Below, piece by piece: positions 15,614-22,993 of a stretch of 37,502 nt of DNA (position 1 is the stretch's first letter; every line of letters starts with the position of its first letter). Source of the DNA: Fimenecus sp045595185 (GTDB lineage Bacteria; Bacillota; Clostridia; Oscillospirales; Acutalibacteraceae); the NCBI GenBank assembly GCA_045595185.1, contig JAZNZX010000027.1, positions 1 to 37,502 on the forward strand, in the 5' to 3' direction. A model generated the notes under the pieces. It saw only the letters and a program-made list of their open reading frames with translations. It was not told the origin of the DNA and made no database searches. Both the position numbers and the translations under genes were made by a program.

Positions 15614-15641
15614 TTTAATCTTCCTTTATAAAGATTATCAC

Positions 15642-15701
15642 GGACAGACAAGGATGTCTGTCCCTACGCGTTGTTGAAGGTCGTCGGGAACGCCGACCCT
15701 A
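15642..15701. repeat. Two tandem dispersed palindromes ending in CCCTAC
   Basis: 15642-15667 has a 9-bp stem GGACAGACA / TGTCTGTCC with an AGGA loop and then CTAC. 15679-15701 has an 8-bp stem with one mismatch (GGTCGTCG / CGCCGACC), a GGAA loop and then CTAC. Both lie between nadA and iscU within an operon. Confidence 0.7.
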
Positions 15702-15705
15702 CATT

Positions 15706-16125
15706 TTAATGATGATGGTCTTCGTCAAATTTAAAGTCGTCTGCGTTATATTCTATACCGTTTTTGTCGTAGTAATCCTTAACGGCTGCTTTGATTGCCT
15801 GTTCAGCGAGAACTGAACAGTGAATTTTTACTGCAGGAAGTCCGTCAAGAGCCTCAACAACTGCTTTATTTGTAAGCTTAAGTGCTTCTGACAAAGGCTG
15901 ACCCTTAATCATATCAGTTGCAATTGAGCTTGTTGCGATTGCAGATGCACAACCGTAAGTATTGAACTTTACATCTGTGATAATATTATTCTCAATTTTG
16001 AGATACATTTTCATAATGTCGCCACATTTTGCGTTACCAACTTCTCCGATACCGTCTGCATCTTCAAGCTTACCTACATTATGCGGATTGACAAAATGCT
16101 CCATTACTTTTTCTGAATATTCCAT
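15706..16125 (-). CDS. iscU: Fe-S cluster scaffold, IscU/NifU type
   Basis: The scaffold on which NifS/IscS sulfur and iron are assembled into clusters. The 139-residue protein begins MEYSEKVMEHFVNPHNVG and has the three ligand cysteines C34 (AKCGD, with D36), C59 (TYGCASAIATSS) and C103 (KIHCSVLAEQA). It is the short NifU-like form common in Clostridia, without the extra C-terminal Nfu domain. The tail is acidic and ends in EDHHH, an unusual natural tri-His. Its ATG shares a base with the nifS stop (TAATG), so translation is coupled. Confidence 0.96.
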   Translation of the reverse strand: MEYSEKVMEHFVNPHNVGKLEDADGIGEVGNAKCGDIMKMYLKIENNIITDVKFNTYGCASAIATSSIATDMIKGQPLSEALKLTNKAVVEALDGLPAVKIHCSVLAEQAIKAAVKDYYDKNGIEYNADDFKFDEDHHH

Positions 16126-17303
16126 TAGTTGTTACCTTCTTTCATTATCTTTTCCCACAATGGTGACATATCACGAAGTCTGTTGATAATTGGTGGGATT
16201 TGCTCAATTATATATTCCATTTCTTCATGTGTGTTTTCTTCACAAAGGCTCAGACGAAGTGAACCGTGAGCAACCTCGTGAGGAAGACCGATTGAAAGCA
16301 ATACATGGCTTGGGTCAAGTGAGCCTGAGGTACAAGCTGAACCTGAAGAAGCGCTGATTCCCATTAAATCAAGGTAGAGAAGAAGTGATTCACCCTCAAC
16401 ACCTTCAAAGCAAACACTTAGATTACCCGGTAATCTGTGTTCACGGTCACCGTTTATGCGACTGCGTTCAACCTTGAGAATACCGTCAATAAGCTGTTCT
16501 CTCATACTAATGAGTTTCTTTGTATTTTCTTCCATATTATCGCAGGCATCCTTAAGAGCTGCTGCCATACCAACGATTGCAGGAACATTTTCTGTACCTG
16601 CACGACGGTTTCTTTCCTGTGCACCGCCTTCAATAAGGTTTGGAAGTCGGATACCTTTTTTACAGTAAAGACCGCCTACGCCCTTTGGCCCATGGAATTT
16701 ATGACCTGAAAATGACATCATATCAATGTTATCAGCTTTTACATCAACAGGAATATGACCGACAGCCTGAACAGCATCTGTATGGAAAAGTACACCTTTT
16801 TCGCGACAAACTGCACCGATTTCACGAATTGGCTGAACTGTACCGATTTCGTTATTAGCATACATAATTGTCACAAGTGCTGTATCTTCACGAATTGCAT
16901 TTTTCACATCTTCTACTTTTACAAGACCGTTTTCATAAACATCAAGCAAGGTGATTTCAAATCCGTCTTTTTCGAGGACATTCAATGTATGAAGCACTGC
17001 GTGATGTTCAAATTTTGAACTGATAATATGCTTTTTGCCTTTTTTTGCCATTAGGTATGCTGCACCCTTGATTGCCCAGTTATCGCTTTCACTACCGCCT
17101 GATGAAAAATACACATCATTAGGGTCAGCGTTTATACACTCGGCAACTGTATTTCTTGCATCTCTTACCTTATGGAAGGCATCCTGTCCCACAGAATGAA
17201 GACTTGACGGATTACCGTAAAATTCTTCGAAGCAAGGCATCATTGCATCAAGGGCAACCTTTGAAATTTTTGTTGTTGCAGCATTATCTGCATAAACTTT
17301 CAT
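16125..17303 (-). CDS. nifS: Cysteine desulfurase, NifS/IscS type
   Basis: A PLP enzyme that takes sulfur from cysteine as an enzyme persulfide. The 392-residue protein has YADNAATTK at the N-terminus, the PLP-binding K202 in SGHKFHGPKGVG, HTDAVQA, and the active cysteine C324 in SSGSACTSGSLDPSHVL. This long flexible Cys loop is the group I (NifS/IscS) type. It heads the nifS-iscU-nadA-mnmA transcript, giving a complete unit for cluster assembly and two sulfur- or cluster-dependent users. Its own promoter lies at 17374-17402. Confidence 0.97.
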   Translation of the reverse strand: MKVYADNAATTKISKVALDAMMPCFEEFYGNPSSLHSVGQDAFHKVRDARNTVAECINADPNDVYFSSGGSESDNWAIKGAAYLMAKKGKKHIISSKFEHHAVLHTLNVLEKDGFEITLLDVYENGLVKVEDVKNAIREDTALVTIMYANNEIGTVQPIREIGAVCREKGVLFHTDAVQAVGHIPVDVKADNIDMMSFSGHKFHGPKGVGGLYCKKGIRLPNLIEGGAQERNRRAGTENVPAIVGMAAALKDACDNMEENTKKLISMREQLIDGILKVERSRINGDREHRLPGNLSVCFEGVEGESLLLYLDLMGISASSGSACTSGSLDPSHVLLSIGLPHEVAHGSLRLSLCEENTHEEMEYIIEQIPPIINRLRDMSPLWEKIMKEGNN

Positions 17304-17344
17304 ATATACATCTCTTTTCGTTAAAATCCGTTAGTATTTTTATT

Positions 17345-17402
17345 TCACAGTAAATTACTATGAATTCATTTATATGATACTACTACTGTTATTTTTTGTC
17401 AA
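17345..17402 (-). promoter_or_regulatory. nifS promoter with downstream pseudo-palindrome
   Basis: Minus strand: TTGACA (17397-17402), 17 bp, TATCAT (17374-17379). A 19-bp pseudo-palindrome, TCACAGTAA-A-TTACTATGA (17345-17363, one arm mismatch), begins just after the expected start of transcription and is placed to block it. The Rrf2-type regulator at 20353 is a candidate ligand; that link is inferred. Confidence 0.55.
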
Positions 17403-17424
17403 TTATAACATTGTACAAATAGCA

Positions 17425-19782
17425 CTAATTAAGGAAGAATTTTTCGGCAATTCTTACAGATGACATTGCGTCTTTACCGTAATAGTCTGCACCTATCGTT
17501 TCTGCATATTCCTCTGTAAGCACTGCACCACCAACCATTACAGAAACACCTGTTGTCTGTTCCTTCAAAAGTTTAATGGTTTCTTCCATACTCGGTACTG
17601 TTGTTGTCATAAGTGCAGAAAGTCCGACAAGCTTCACATTATGCTGTTTTACTGCATCGACTATTGATTGTGGTGTAACATCCTTGCCTAAATCAATTAC
17701 ATCATAACCGTAGTTTTCAAGTAATACTTTTACGATATTTTTTCCTATATCGTGAATGTCACCTTTTACGGTTGCGATTATAATTTTACCTTTTTTGGCT
17801 GTTTCGTCGCCATTTTTTACAAGGTAATTTTTAATAATATCAAAGCTTACACCTGCTGTTTCGGCACTCATTAAAAGTCCCGGTAAAAAGACCTTATTGT
17901 TTTCAAAATCCTTGCCCACAATATCAAGTGCGGGAATTAAAATTCCGTCAATAATTTCAAGCGGTGTTTTGGTTTGAAGCTCTTTTTCAGTTTCGGCTTT
18001 CGCCTGTTCTTTTAAGCCTTTTATAACTGCAGTTTTAAGGTCAACATCTGTGTTTTTTATTTCACTTTTTGTTTCGGTGACACTTGAAATATAGTCTTCA
18101 AAATTGTCGTCATTACCCATAAGAGCGTTGTATGAATAATATGCATTCATCATCATTTCACTTTTTGGATTTATAATTCCTGCACTTAAACCATTGTTAA
18201 GTGCAAGAGCAAAGAATGATGAATTGAGTAACTCTCGATTAGGAAGACCGAATGACACATTTGAAACACCTAAAACTGTATGAACACCAAGCTCGTTTTT
18301 AAGTCTGCGAACACATTCCAATGTGATTTTTGCATTTTCTTTATTCGTACTGACAGTCATACAAAGAGGGTCAAAAACAAGGTCTTTTTTAGAAATTCCG
18401 TATTCCTGTGCTTTGTCAATAATCTTTTCGGCAATTTTCATTCTGCCTTCAACTGTTTCAGGAATCCCGTTCTCATCAAGAGTAAGACAAACCACAACAC
18501 CACCGTATTTTTTTACAAGCGGAAATACAGAATTCATCGACTCATCTTTACCGTTAACTGAGTTTATCATAGGTTTTCCGTTATAAATACGCAATGCTTT
18601 TTCCATAGCTACTGTATCGGATGTATCAATCTGTAACGGTGTATCGAGAATACTCTGAAGTCCTTTAACAGCATTCACCATCATAGTTGGTTCGTCGATT
18701 TCAGGAAGTCCCACATTCACATCAAGAATGTCAGCACCTGAATCAGTCTGTGTAACTCCTTCACGATAAATGTAATCCATATCATTGTTACGAAGTGCTT
18801 CCTTTAAAAGCTTTTTGCCTGTAGGGTTAATTCTTTCACCTATTATTACAGGTTTTTCTGCGAGGAAAACAGTTTTTGAATATGAAGAAACTGCTGTATA
18901 GTTTTTCTTCTTAAATTCAGTTATATTTTCATTCTTACAAAGGTCAATCATTGCCTTTATATGTTCAGGAGTTGTACCGCAACAGCCACCCAAAGCACAA
19001 GCACCGTTATGAAGAATTAAAAGCTGTTTTTCTGCAAATTCTTCAGGAGTTACATTGTATGTGGTTTTACCGTTTACGCTGACAGGAAGTCCTGCATTTG
19101 GCTGAATGAATATTGGTGTGCTTGAATATTCATTCATTTCCTTAAGTAAAGAAAGCATCTGGTCAGGACCGAGACCACAGTTCATACCGATACCGTCAAC
19201 ACCTAATCCCTCAAGCGTTACAACTGCAGTTTTAATGTCTGCACCTGTTAAAAGTATGCCTTTTTCATCGAAAATCATTGAAACAAGCACAGGAAGATTT
19301 GTATTTTCCTTTGCTGCTAAAACCGCTGCTTTGATTTCATACAAATCACCCATTGTTTCGATTAAAACAAGGTCAGCTCCTGCCCTTTCACCTGCTATAA
19401 CTTGCTCTTTGAAAAGTTCGTAAGCATCGTTAAACGGCAAATCACCGCAAGGCTCTAAAAGTCTGCCGATTGGCCCTACATCAAGAGCTACAAAGGTATC
19501 TCTGTCATAATTTTCTGCAGATTTTTTCGCAAGAGAAACCGCTGATGTGATAATTTCTTCCACATTATCAAATTTAAGTGAATTTGCACCGAAGGTATTT
19601 GCTGAAACAACATTACATCCTGCATCCAGATACTCTTTGTGAATTTTAATAAGCACTTCAGGATGAGTTAAGTTCATATTTTCAGGCAATTCGCCTGTTT
19701 TTAAGCCGTTTTTCTGAAGCATTGTTCCCATTGCACCATCAAAAAACAGTATTTCTTTTCCGAATTTTTCTTTGAATGTCAT
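17425..19782 (-). CDS. metH: Cobalamin-dependent methionine synthase lacking the reactivation domain
   Basis: MetH moves a methyl group from 5-methyl-THF to homocysteine through methylcobalamin. The 785-residue protein carries a homocysteine domain (about 1-285) with zinc cysteines in GMNCGLGP and GGCCGTTPEH, a pterin domain (about 305-560, IGERINPTGKK), a B12 cap (about 590-660) and a B12 Rossmann domain with KGDIHDIGKN (H677). It then stops. The full enzyme of about 1200 residues has a further SAM-binding reactivation domain, which here is encoded by the gene 4 bp upstream. This split form is known in Thermotoga and many Clostridia. Confidence 0.96.
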   Translation of the reverse strand: MTFKEKFGKEILFFDGAMGTMLQKNGLKTGELPENMNLTHPEVLIKIHKEYLDAGCNVVSANTFGANSLKFDNVEEIITSAVSLAKKSAENYDRDTFVALDVGPIGRLLEPCGDLPFNDAYELFKEQVIAGERAGADLVLIETMGDLYEIKAAVLAAKENTNLPVLVSMIFDEKGILLTGADIKTAVVTLEGLGVDGIGMNCGLGPDQMLSLLKEMNEYSSTPIFIQPNAGLPVSVNGKTTYNVTPEEFAEKQLLILHNGACALGGCCGTTPEHIKAMIDLCKNENITEFKKKNYTAVSSYSKTVFLAEKPVIIGERINPTGKKLLKEALRNNDMDYIYREGVTQTDSGADILDVNVGLPEIDEPTMMVNAVKGLQSILDTPLQIDTSDTVAMEKALRIYNGKPMINSVNGKDESMNSVFPLVKKYGGVVVCLTLDENGIPETVEGRMKIAEKIIDKAQEYGISKKDLVFDPLCMTVSTNKENAKITLECVRRLKNELGVHTVLGVSNVSFGLPNRELLNSSFFALALNNGLSAGIINPKSEMMMNAYYSYNALMGNDDNFEDYISSVTETKSEIKNTDVDLKTAVIKGLKEQAKAETEKELQTKTPLEIIDGILIPALDIVGKDFENNKVFLPGLLMSAETAGVSFDIIKNYLVKNGDETAKKGKIIIATVKGDIHDIGKNIVKVLLENYGYDVIDLGKDVTPQSIVDAVKQHNVKLVGLSALMTTTVPSMEETIKLLKEQTTGVSVMVGGAVLTEEYAETIGADYYGKDAMSSVRIAEKFFLN

Positions 19783-19786
19783 ATTA

Positions 19787-20362
19787 TCATTCCTTTATTA
19801 CTCCGATAAATGCTGTAACGGTTTTTGTCGGAGTCATCATAAAATCTTCTGAAAGTGTTACGCCAAGCTGTTGTGTCATTGGCAACAACTTAAAAAAATC
19901 CTTTTGAGAAGAAATGTGGAGTCCACCGTAGCCGGGACTGAAACGCGGTCGGTGTTCTCCTTTTATCGCAACTTCAAGCTCGTCACAGGCCTTATCACAA
20001 AGATTTTCAACAAGAGATGCACCGACACAATGAGTAATGCTTGTCATTGCCAAATCAGTTACGCTATATTTACGGACAAGCGTATCGGCACCAACACCGA
20101 TTGTTGCACCAAAAAGGATTATGGAATTTGAATTGCGAAGATGGTTAAGCAGTTTTTTACTTTTAAACTCAATTCCATCAACTATAATTCCGTCTTCTGT
20201 CCTTGTGAAATCATATTCCTTATAAATGTATCTGGGCTGAATTACTTTACATAATTCATTATATGCCTTTTCAACCAATTCACATATTTCTTCACTTGGC
20301 TCTGCACCATGCTTATAGCCCATATATCGTGCAGTTTCACGCAAATCATATTTTAACAGCAT
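19787..20362 (-). CDS. Methionine synthase reactivation domain as a separate protein
   Basis: The 191-residue protein matches the activation domain of MetH, which binds SAM and rescues the oxidised cob(II)alamin form. The key motif RPRFSPGYGG is present at about 138-147, followed by QLGVTLSEDFMMTPTKTVTAFIG, as in MetH C-termini. The start at 20362 has AAGGG nine bases before; it overlaps the Rrf2 gene by 10 bp, and a TTG two codons upstream is less likely. The reduction partner is not in the window. Together with metH it forms a complete enzyme in two chains. Confidence 0.93.
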   Translation of the reverse strand: MLLKYDLRETARYMGYKHGAEPSEEICELVEKAYNELCKVIQPRYIYKEYDFTRTEDGIIVDGIEFKSKKLLNHLRNSNSIILFGATIGVGADTLVRKYSVTDLAMTSITHCVGASLVENLCDKACDELEVAIKGEHRPRFSPGYGGLHISSQKDFFKLLPMTQQLGVTLSEDFMMTPTKTVTAFIGVIKE

Positions 20363-20787
20363 CCGCAATTACCCTTTTCTTTCTGTTTGTCAACTAAATA
20401 TTGAAGTGTAATTGAGTCAACAACCTTATTGACTGCATCAAGAACGCACTGCCAGATTTCAAGTGTTACGCAGTCCATACAGTTTTCGCAGGTGTTTTCG
20501 TCGGTCGCAAGACAAGCAACAGGTGCAAGGCTACCCTCAGTCACACGAAGAATTTCGCCAACTGTATATTGGGCAGGCTCACGGGTCAGTTTGTAGCCAC
20601 CCTGAGCACCGCGGATACTTTCAACAAGGTTTTCCTTTGCCAAAAGCTTAATAATCTGTTCAAGATATTTTTCACTTATCCCCTGTCGTTGTGAAACAGT
20701 TTTTATTGAAATATATCCGTCATCCTTATGAATTGCCAAGTCAGTCATAAGCCTTAGTGCATATCTGCCTTTTGTTGAGATTTTCAT
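20353..20787 (-). CDS. Rrf2-family regulator, IscR-like with cluster cysteines
   Basis: The 144-residue protein has the Rrf2 winged-helix start MKISTKGRYALRLMTDLA, the recognition region GISEKYLEQIIKLLAKENLVES and the wing RGAQGGYKL. C92, C100, C103 and C106 are in the place of the IscR [2Fe-2S] ligands, so it can probably sense Fe-S status; CymR-type members lack these. The tail ends in GNCGCC. It is first in an operon with the two methionine synthase genes and lies near nifS-iscU, both of which it may control. Confidence 0.92.
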   Translation of the reverse strand: MKISTKGRYALRLMTDLAIHKDDGYISIKTVSQRQGISEKYLEQIIKLLAKENLVESIRGAQGGYKLTREPAQYTVGEILRVTEGSLAPVACLATDENTCENCMDCVTLEIWQCVLDAVNKVVDSITLQYLVDKQKEKGNCGCC

Positions 20788-20840
20788 ATTATCATAACCT
20801 TTTTAAGTGTTTGTTTTTAGATTTTGTAACTTCGGAAAAT

Positions 20841-20898
20841 AATATACTACAAAATTAGTAGGAATTCAAGAGCTAATTCATATAAATTTAGTGGGAAT
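20841..20898 (-). promoter_or_regulatory. rrf2 promoter with operator in the spacer
   Basis: Minus strand: TTGAAT (20864-20869), 17 bp, TATATT (20841-20846). The spacer holds the pseudo-palindrome CTAC-TAATTTT-GTAG, suited to autorepression. A related word TTAGTGGGAATT (20887-20898) repeats ATTAGTAGGAATT (20854-20866) 32 bp upstream, three helical turns away; GGAATT also occurs in Rrf2/CymR sites. Confidence 0.62.
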
Positions 20899-20931
20899 TG
20901 CAATTTCAGGTTTTTATCTACGCTTTGACAG

Positions 20932-20957
20932 AAAAAAATCCCCACAAATGTGGGGAT
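20932..20957 (-). terminator. trpB terminator
   Basis: Perfect 9-bp stem ATCCCCACA / TGTGGGGAT with a 2-base loop, then TTTTTT on the minus strand, 15 bp after the trpB stop codon. Confidence 0.9.
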
Positions 20958-20972
20958 ATATTTTAGTATTAT

Positions 20973-22193
20973 TTATCTTATTCCGTAGTTTTCGATAATA
21001 TAGTCCATATCCTTGTCGCCACGACCTGAAAGGTTAATCAGAACTGAACCCTGGTCCATCTGCTTAGCAAGCTTCATACCGAAAGCAACAGCGTGGGAGC
21101 TTTCAATAGCAGGAATAATGCCTTCAAGACGAGAAAGCTTGAAGAATGCGTCAATTGTTTCTTCGTCGTCAATTACATCATACTTAACTCTGCCGATATC
21201 CTGCAAGAATGCGTGTTCAGGACCCGAAGATGGATAGTCAAGACCGCTTGCCACAGAATAAACGGGAGCAGGTTCACCGTTTTCGTCCTTAAGCATAATG
21301 CTGTTGAAACCGTGCATAACACCTTCTGTACCGTACTTAAGACTTGCTGCGTGGTCGCCCATTTTAGGACCGCGACCAAGAGGCTCAATACCGTAAATAT
21401 CAACAGGGTCATTCAAAAAGCCTGAGAAAAGACCTGCAGCGTTACTGCCACCACCGACACAAGCAACAACGGCATTAGGAAGATGACCTGTCATTTCCAT
21501 AAACTGCTCTCTTGCCTCGATACCGATAACACTCTGGAAATCACGAACCATCATCGGGAACGGATGAGGGCCTAAAACTGAACCGATACAGTAAATACAA
21601 TCGTTATATTCCTTGCTGTATGCATCAAATGCAGCGTCATCAGCTTCTTTAAGTGTCTGAAGACCGTGAGTAACCTCAACAACATTAGCACCTAAAATTT
21701 TCATTCTTGCAACATTCGGAGCCTGTTTTTTGATGTCAACAGAACCCATATAAATGTCACATTCAAGACCAAAGTAAGCAGCAGCAGTAGCAAGAGCAAC
21801 ACCGTGCTGACCTGCACCTGTTTCAGCAATAACCTTTTTCTTGCCCATATATTTTGCAAGAAGTGCTTCACCCATACAGTGATTGAGCTTATGTGCACCT
21901 GAATGGTTCAAGTCCTCGCGCTTTGCGTAAAGCTGAACCTTACCGCCAAGAGCATCGGAAAGTCTTTCAAGATGTGTAACAGGAGTAGGACGACCCTGAA
22001 ATTCCTTACGGATTCTGCGAAGTTCTGCAATAAACTTTCTTGACTGACAGATTGAGTAATATGCTTCAGTAATTTCAGCCATAGCAGCCTTTAATTTGTC
22101 ATCAATAAAAACGCCACCGTATTTACCGAAATAACCGTTCTTATCAGGATAATTGTTAAAATAAGTATCAAAATCAACATTGTTTAAAATCAT
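20973..22193 (-). CDS. trpB: Tryptophan synthase beta chain, stand-alone
   Basis: TrpB joins indole or an indole source with serine to make tryptophan. The 406-residue PLP enzyme has GRPTPVTHLERLSDALGG, the PLP Lys in HKLNHCMGEALLAK, ETGAGQHGVALATAAAYFGLEC, the phosphate loop CVGGGSNAAG and the end LINLSGRGDKDMDYI. It is of the TrpB1 kind by these motifs. No trpA or other trp gene is adjacent and a terminator follows, so it is transcribed alone under its own Trp T-box. This could mean indole salvage or that trpA is elsewhere. Confidence 0.96.
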   Translation of the reverse strand: MILNNVDFDTYFNNYPDKNGYFGKYGGVFIDDKLKAAMAEITEAYYSICQSRKFIAELRRIRKEFQGRPTPVTHLERLSDALGGKVQLYAKREDLNHSGAHKLNHCMGEALLAKYMGKKKVIAETGAGQHGVALATAAAYFGLECDIYMGSVDIKKQAPNVARMKILGANVVEVTHGLQTLKEADDAAFDAYSKEYNDCIYCIGSVLGPHPFPMMVRDFQSVIGIEAREQFMEMTGHLPNAVVACVGGGSNAAGLFSGFLNDPVDIYGIEPLGRGPKMGDHAASLKYGTEGVMHGFNSIMLKDENGEPAPVYSVASGLDYPSSGPEHAFLQDIGRVKYDVIDDEETIDAFFKLSRLEGIIPAIESSHAVAFGMKLAKQMDQGSVLINLSGRGDKDMDYIIENYGIR

Positions 22194-22291
22194 AATTATA
22201 TCTCCTAAATGTAATATTTGTTATGTGCTGTATGTTATTTTTAGTTTCGCCATCGTTTTGTTAAAAGTATCATAATTTTCACCTGCAAAAA

Positions 22292-22833
22292 CAAAAAGTC
22301 TATCCCACAATCTATGGGACAGACTGAAAAATCTGCGGTACCACCCAAATTCGTATCATAACGATACGCACTCACCGTGTACAATCATACACTCGACACT
22401 ATAACGGTTGTCCTCCGTCGCACCTATTAAGGCGAATAACGCCGAACACGATACGGTTCTTGTTAGCATATTTTCGCCTATTCTGCGTCTAAAATCTTGC
22501 AATACGCCAGTATTGTTGCGATTTTATCCTTGCCTATACAAAAATCTGCTTAACAAGAACTGCTCGCACCTAAAATGTTTGAAATTAAGATGAATTTTTG
22601 TTTTTTGAAAACGCAGGCTTGCTGACGCAAGTCAAGTTTGAAAAAGTAAAAATTCGGTTAAGGTCAACATTTTAGGCGTATTGTGCTCGACTTTATTCGC
22701 CTTTTTCGGATTGCCCTCAAAAGTCCATTCATTGAAACATTCATTACCGAACTTACACCATCGTCGGCTCTCTATAAATGAAAAGAATCAACTACTACTC
22801 TTTCTCATCGGTTTAAAGGTTTAATATTAACTT
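22292..22833 (-). promoter_or_regulatory. Tryptophan T-box leader with a very large insert arm
   Basis: On the minus strand the leader has the T-box GGGTGGTACCGC (22335-22346) and a terminator stem AGTCTGTCCCA / TGGGATAGACT with TTTTTG (22292-22325). Stem I (about 22710-22820) has GATGAGAAAGAGTAG, GGTG, and a specifier read as UGG (22725-22727, GAATGGAC), for tryptophan, in agreement with trpB. Stem III is CGTATC-GTTA-TGATACG. Between Stem I and the antiterminator lies an extra domain: outer arms 22677-22701 and 22431-22455 (21 of 25 matched, two more as G-U), enclosing hairpins 22565-22678 and 22456-22560. The leader totals about 540 nt, well above the usual 200-300. The gap 22194-22993 is otherwise promoter sequence. 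Confidence 0.92.
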
Positions 22834-22839
22834 ACAAGA

Positions 22840-22868
22840 ATTTTAACACCCAAAACAAATAATGTCAA
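22840..22868 (-). promoter_or_regulatory. trpB T-box promoter
   Basis: Minus strand: TTGACA, 17 bp, TAAAAT; near consensus. Predicted start about 22833. Confidence 0.8.
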
Positions 22869-22931
22869 TAGAAATTTTTTATATATAACTCAACACATTT
22901 TTAAAAATTAGTACATTATTGGTTAAAGCGC

Positions 22932-22960
22932 TTGAATTTTAACTTTTTTTACTATATATT
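22932..22960 (+). promoter_or_regulatory. Promoter of the secreted crystallin/Vps62-like gene
   Basis: TTGAAT, 17 bp, TATATT on the plus strand, divergent from the trpB promoter. Confidence 0.7.
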
Positions 22961-22993
22961 GAGTTTGTAAAAGTCAAAAAGGAGATGACATTT

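Noticed and set aside
18280..18586. Plus-strand frames of about 90 residues opposite metH
   Set aside because: They are antisense shadows of a well-supported gene with clear motifs.
22408..22593. Plus-strand frame of 61 residues
   Set aside because: It lies inside the T-box leader on the opposite strand, has no ribosome site, and is a by-product of the hairpins.
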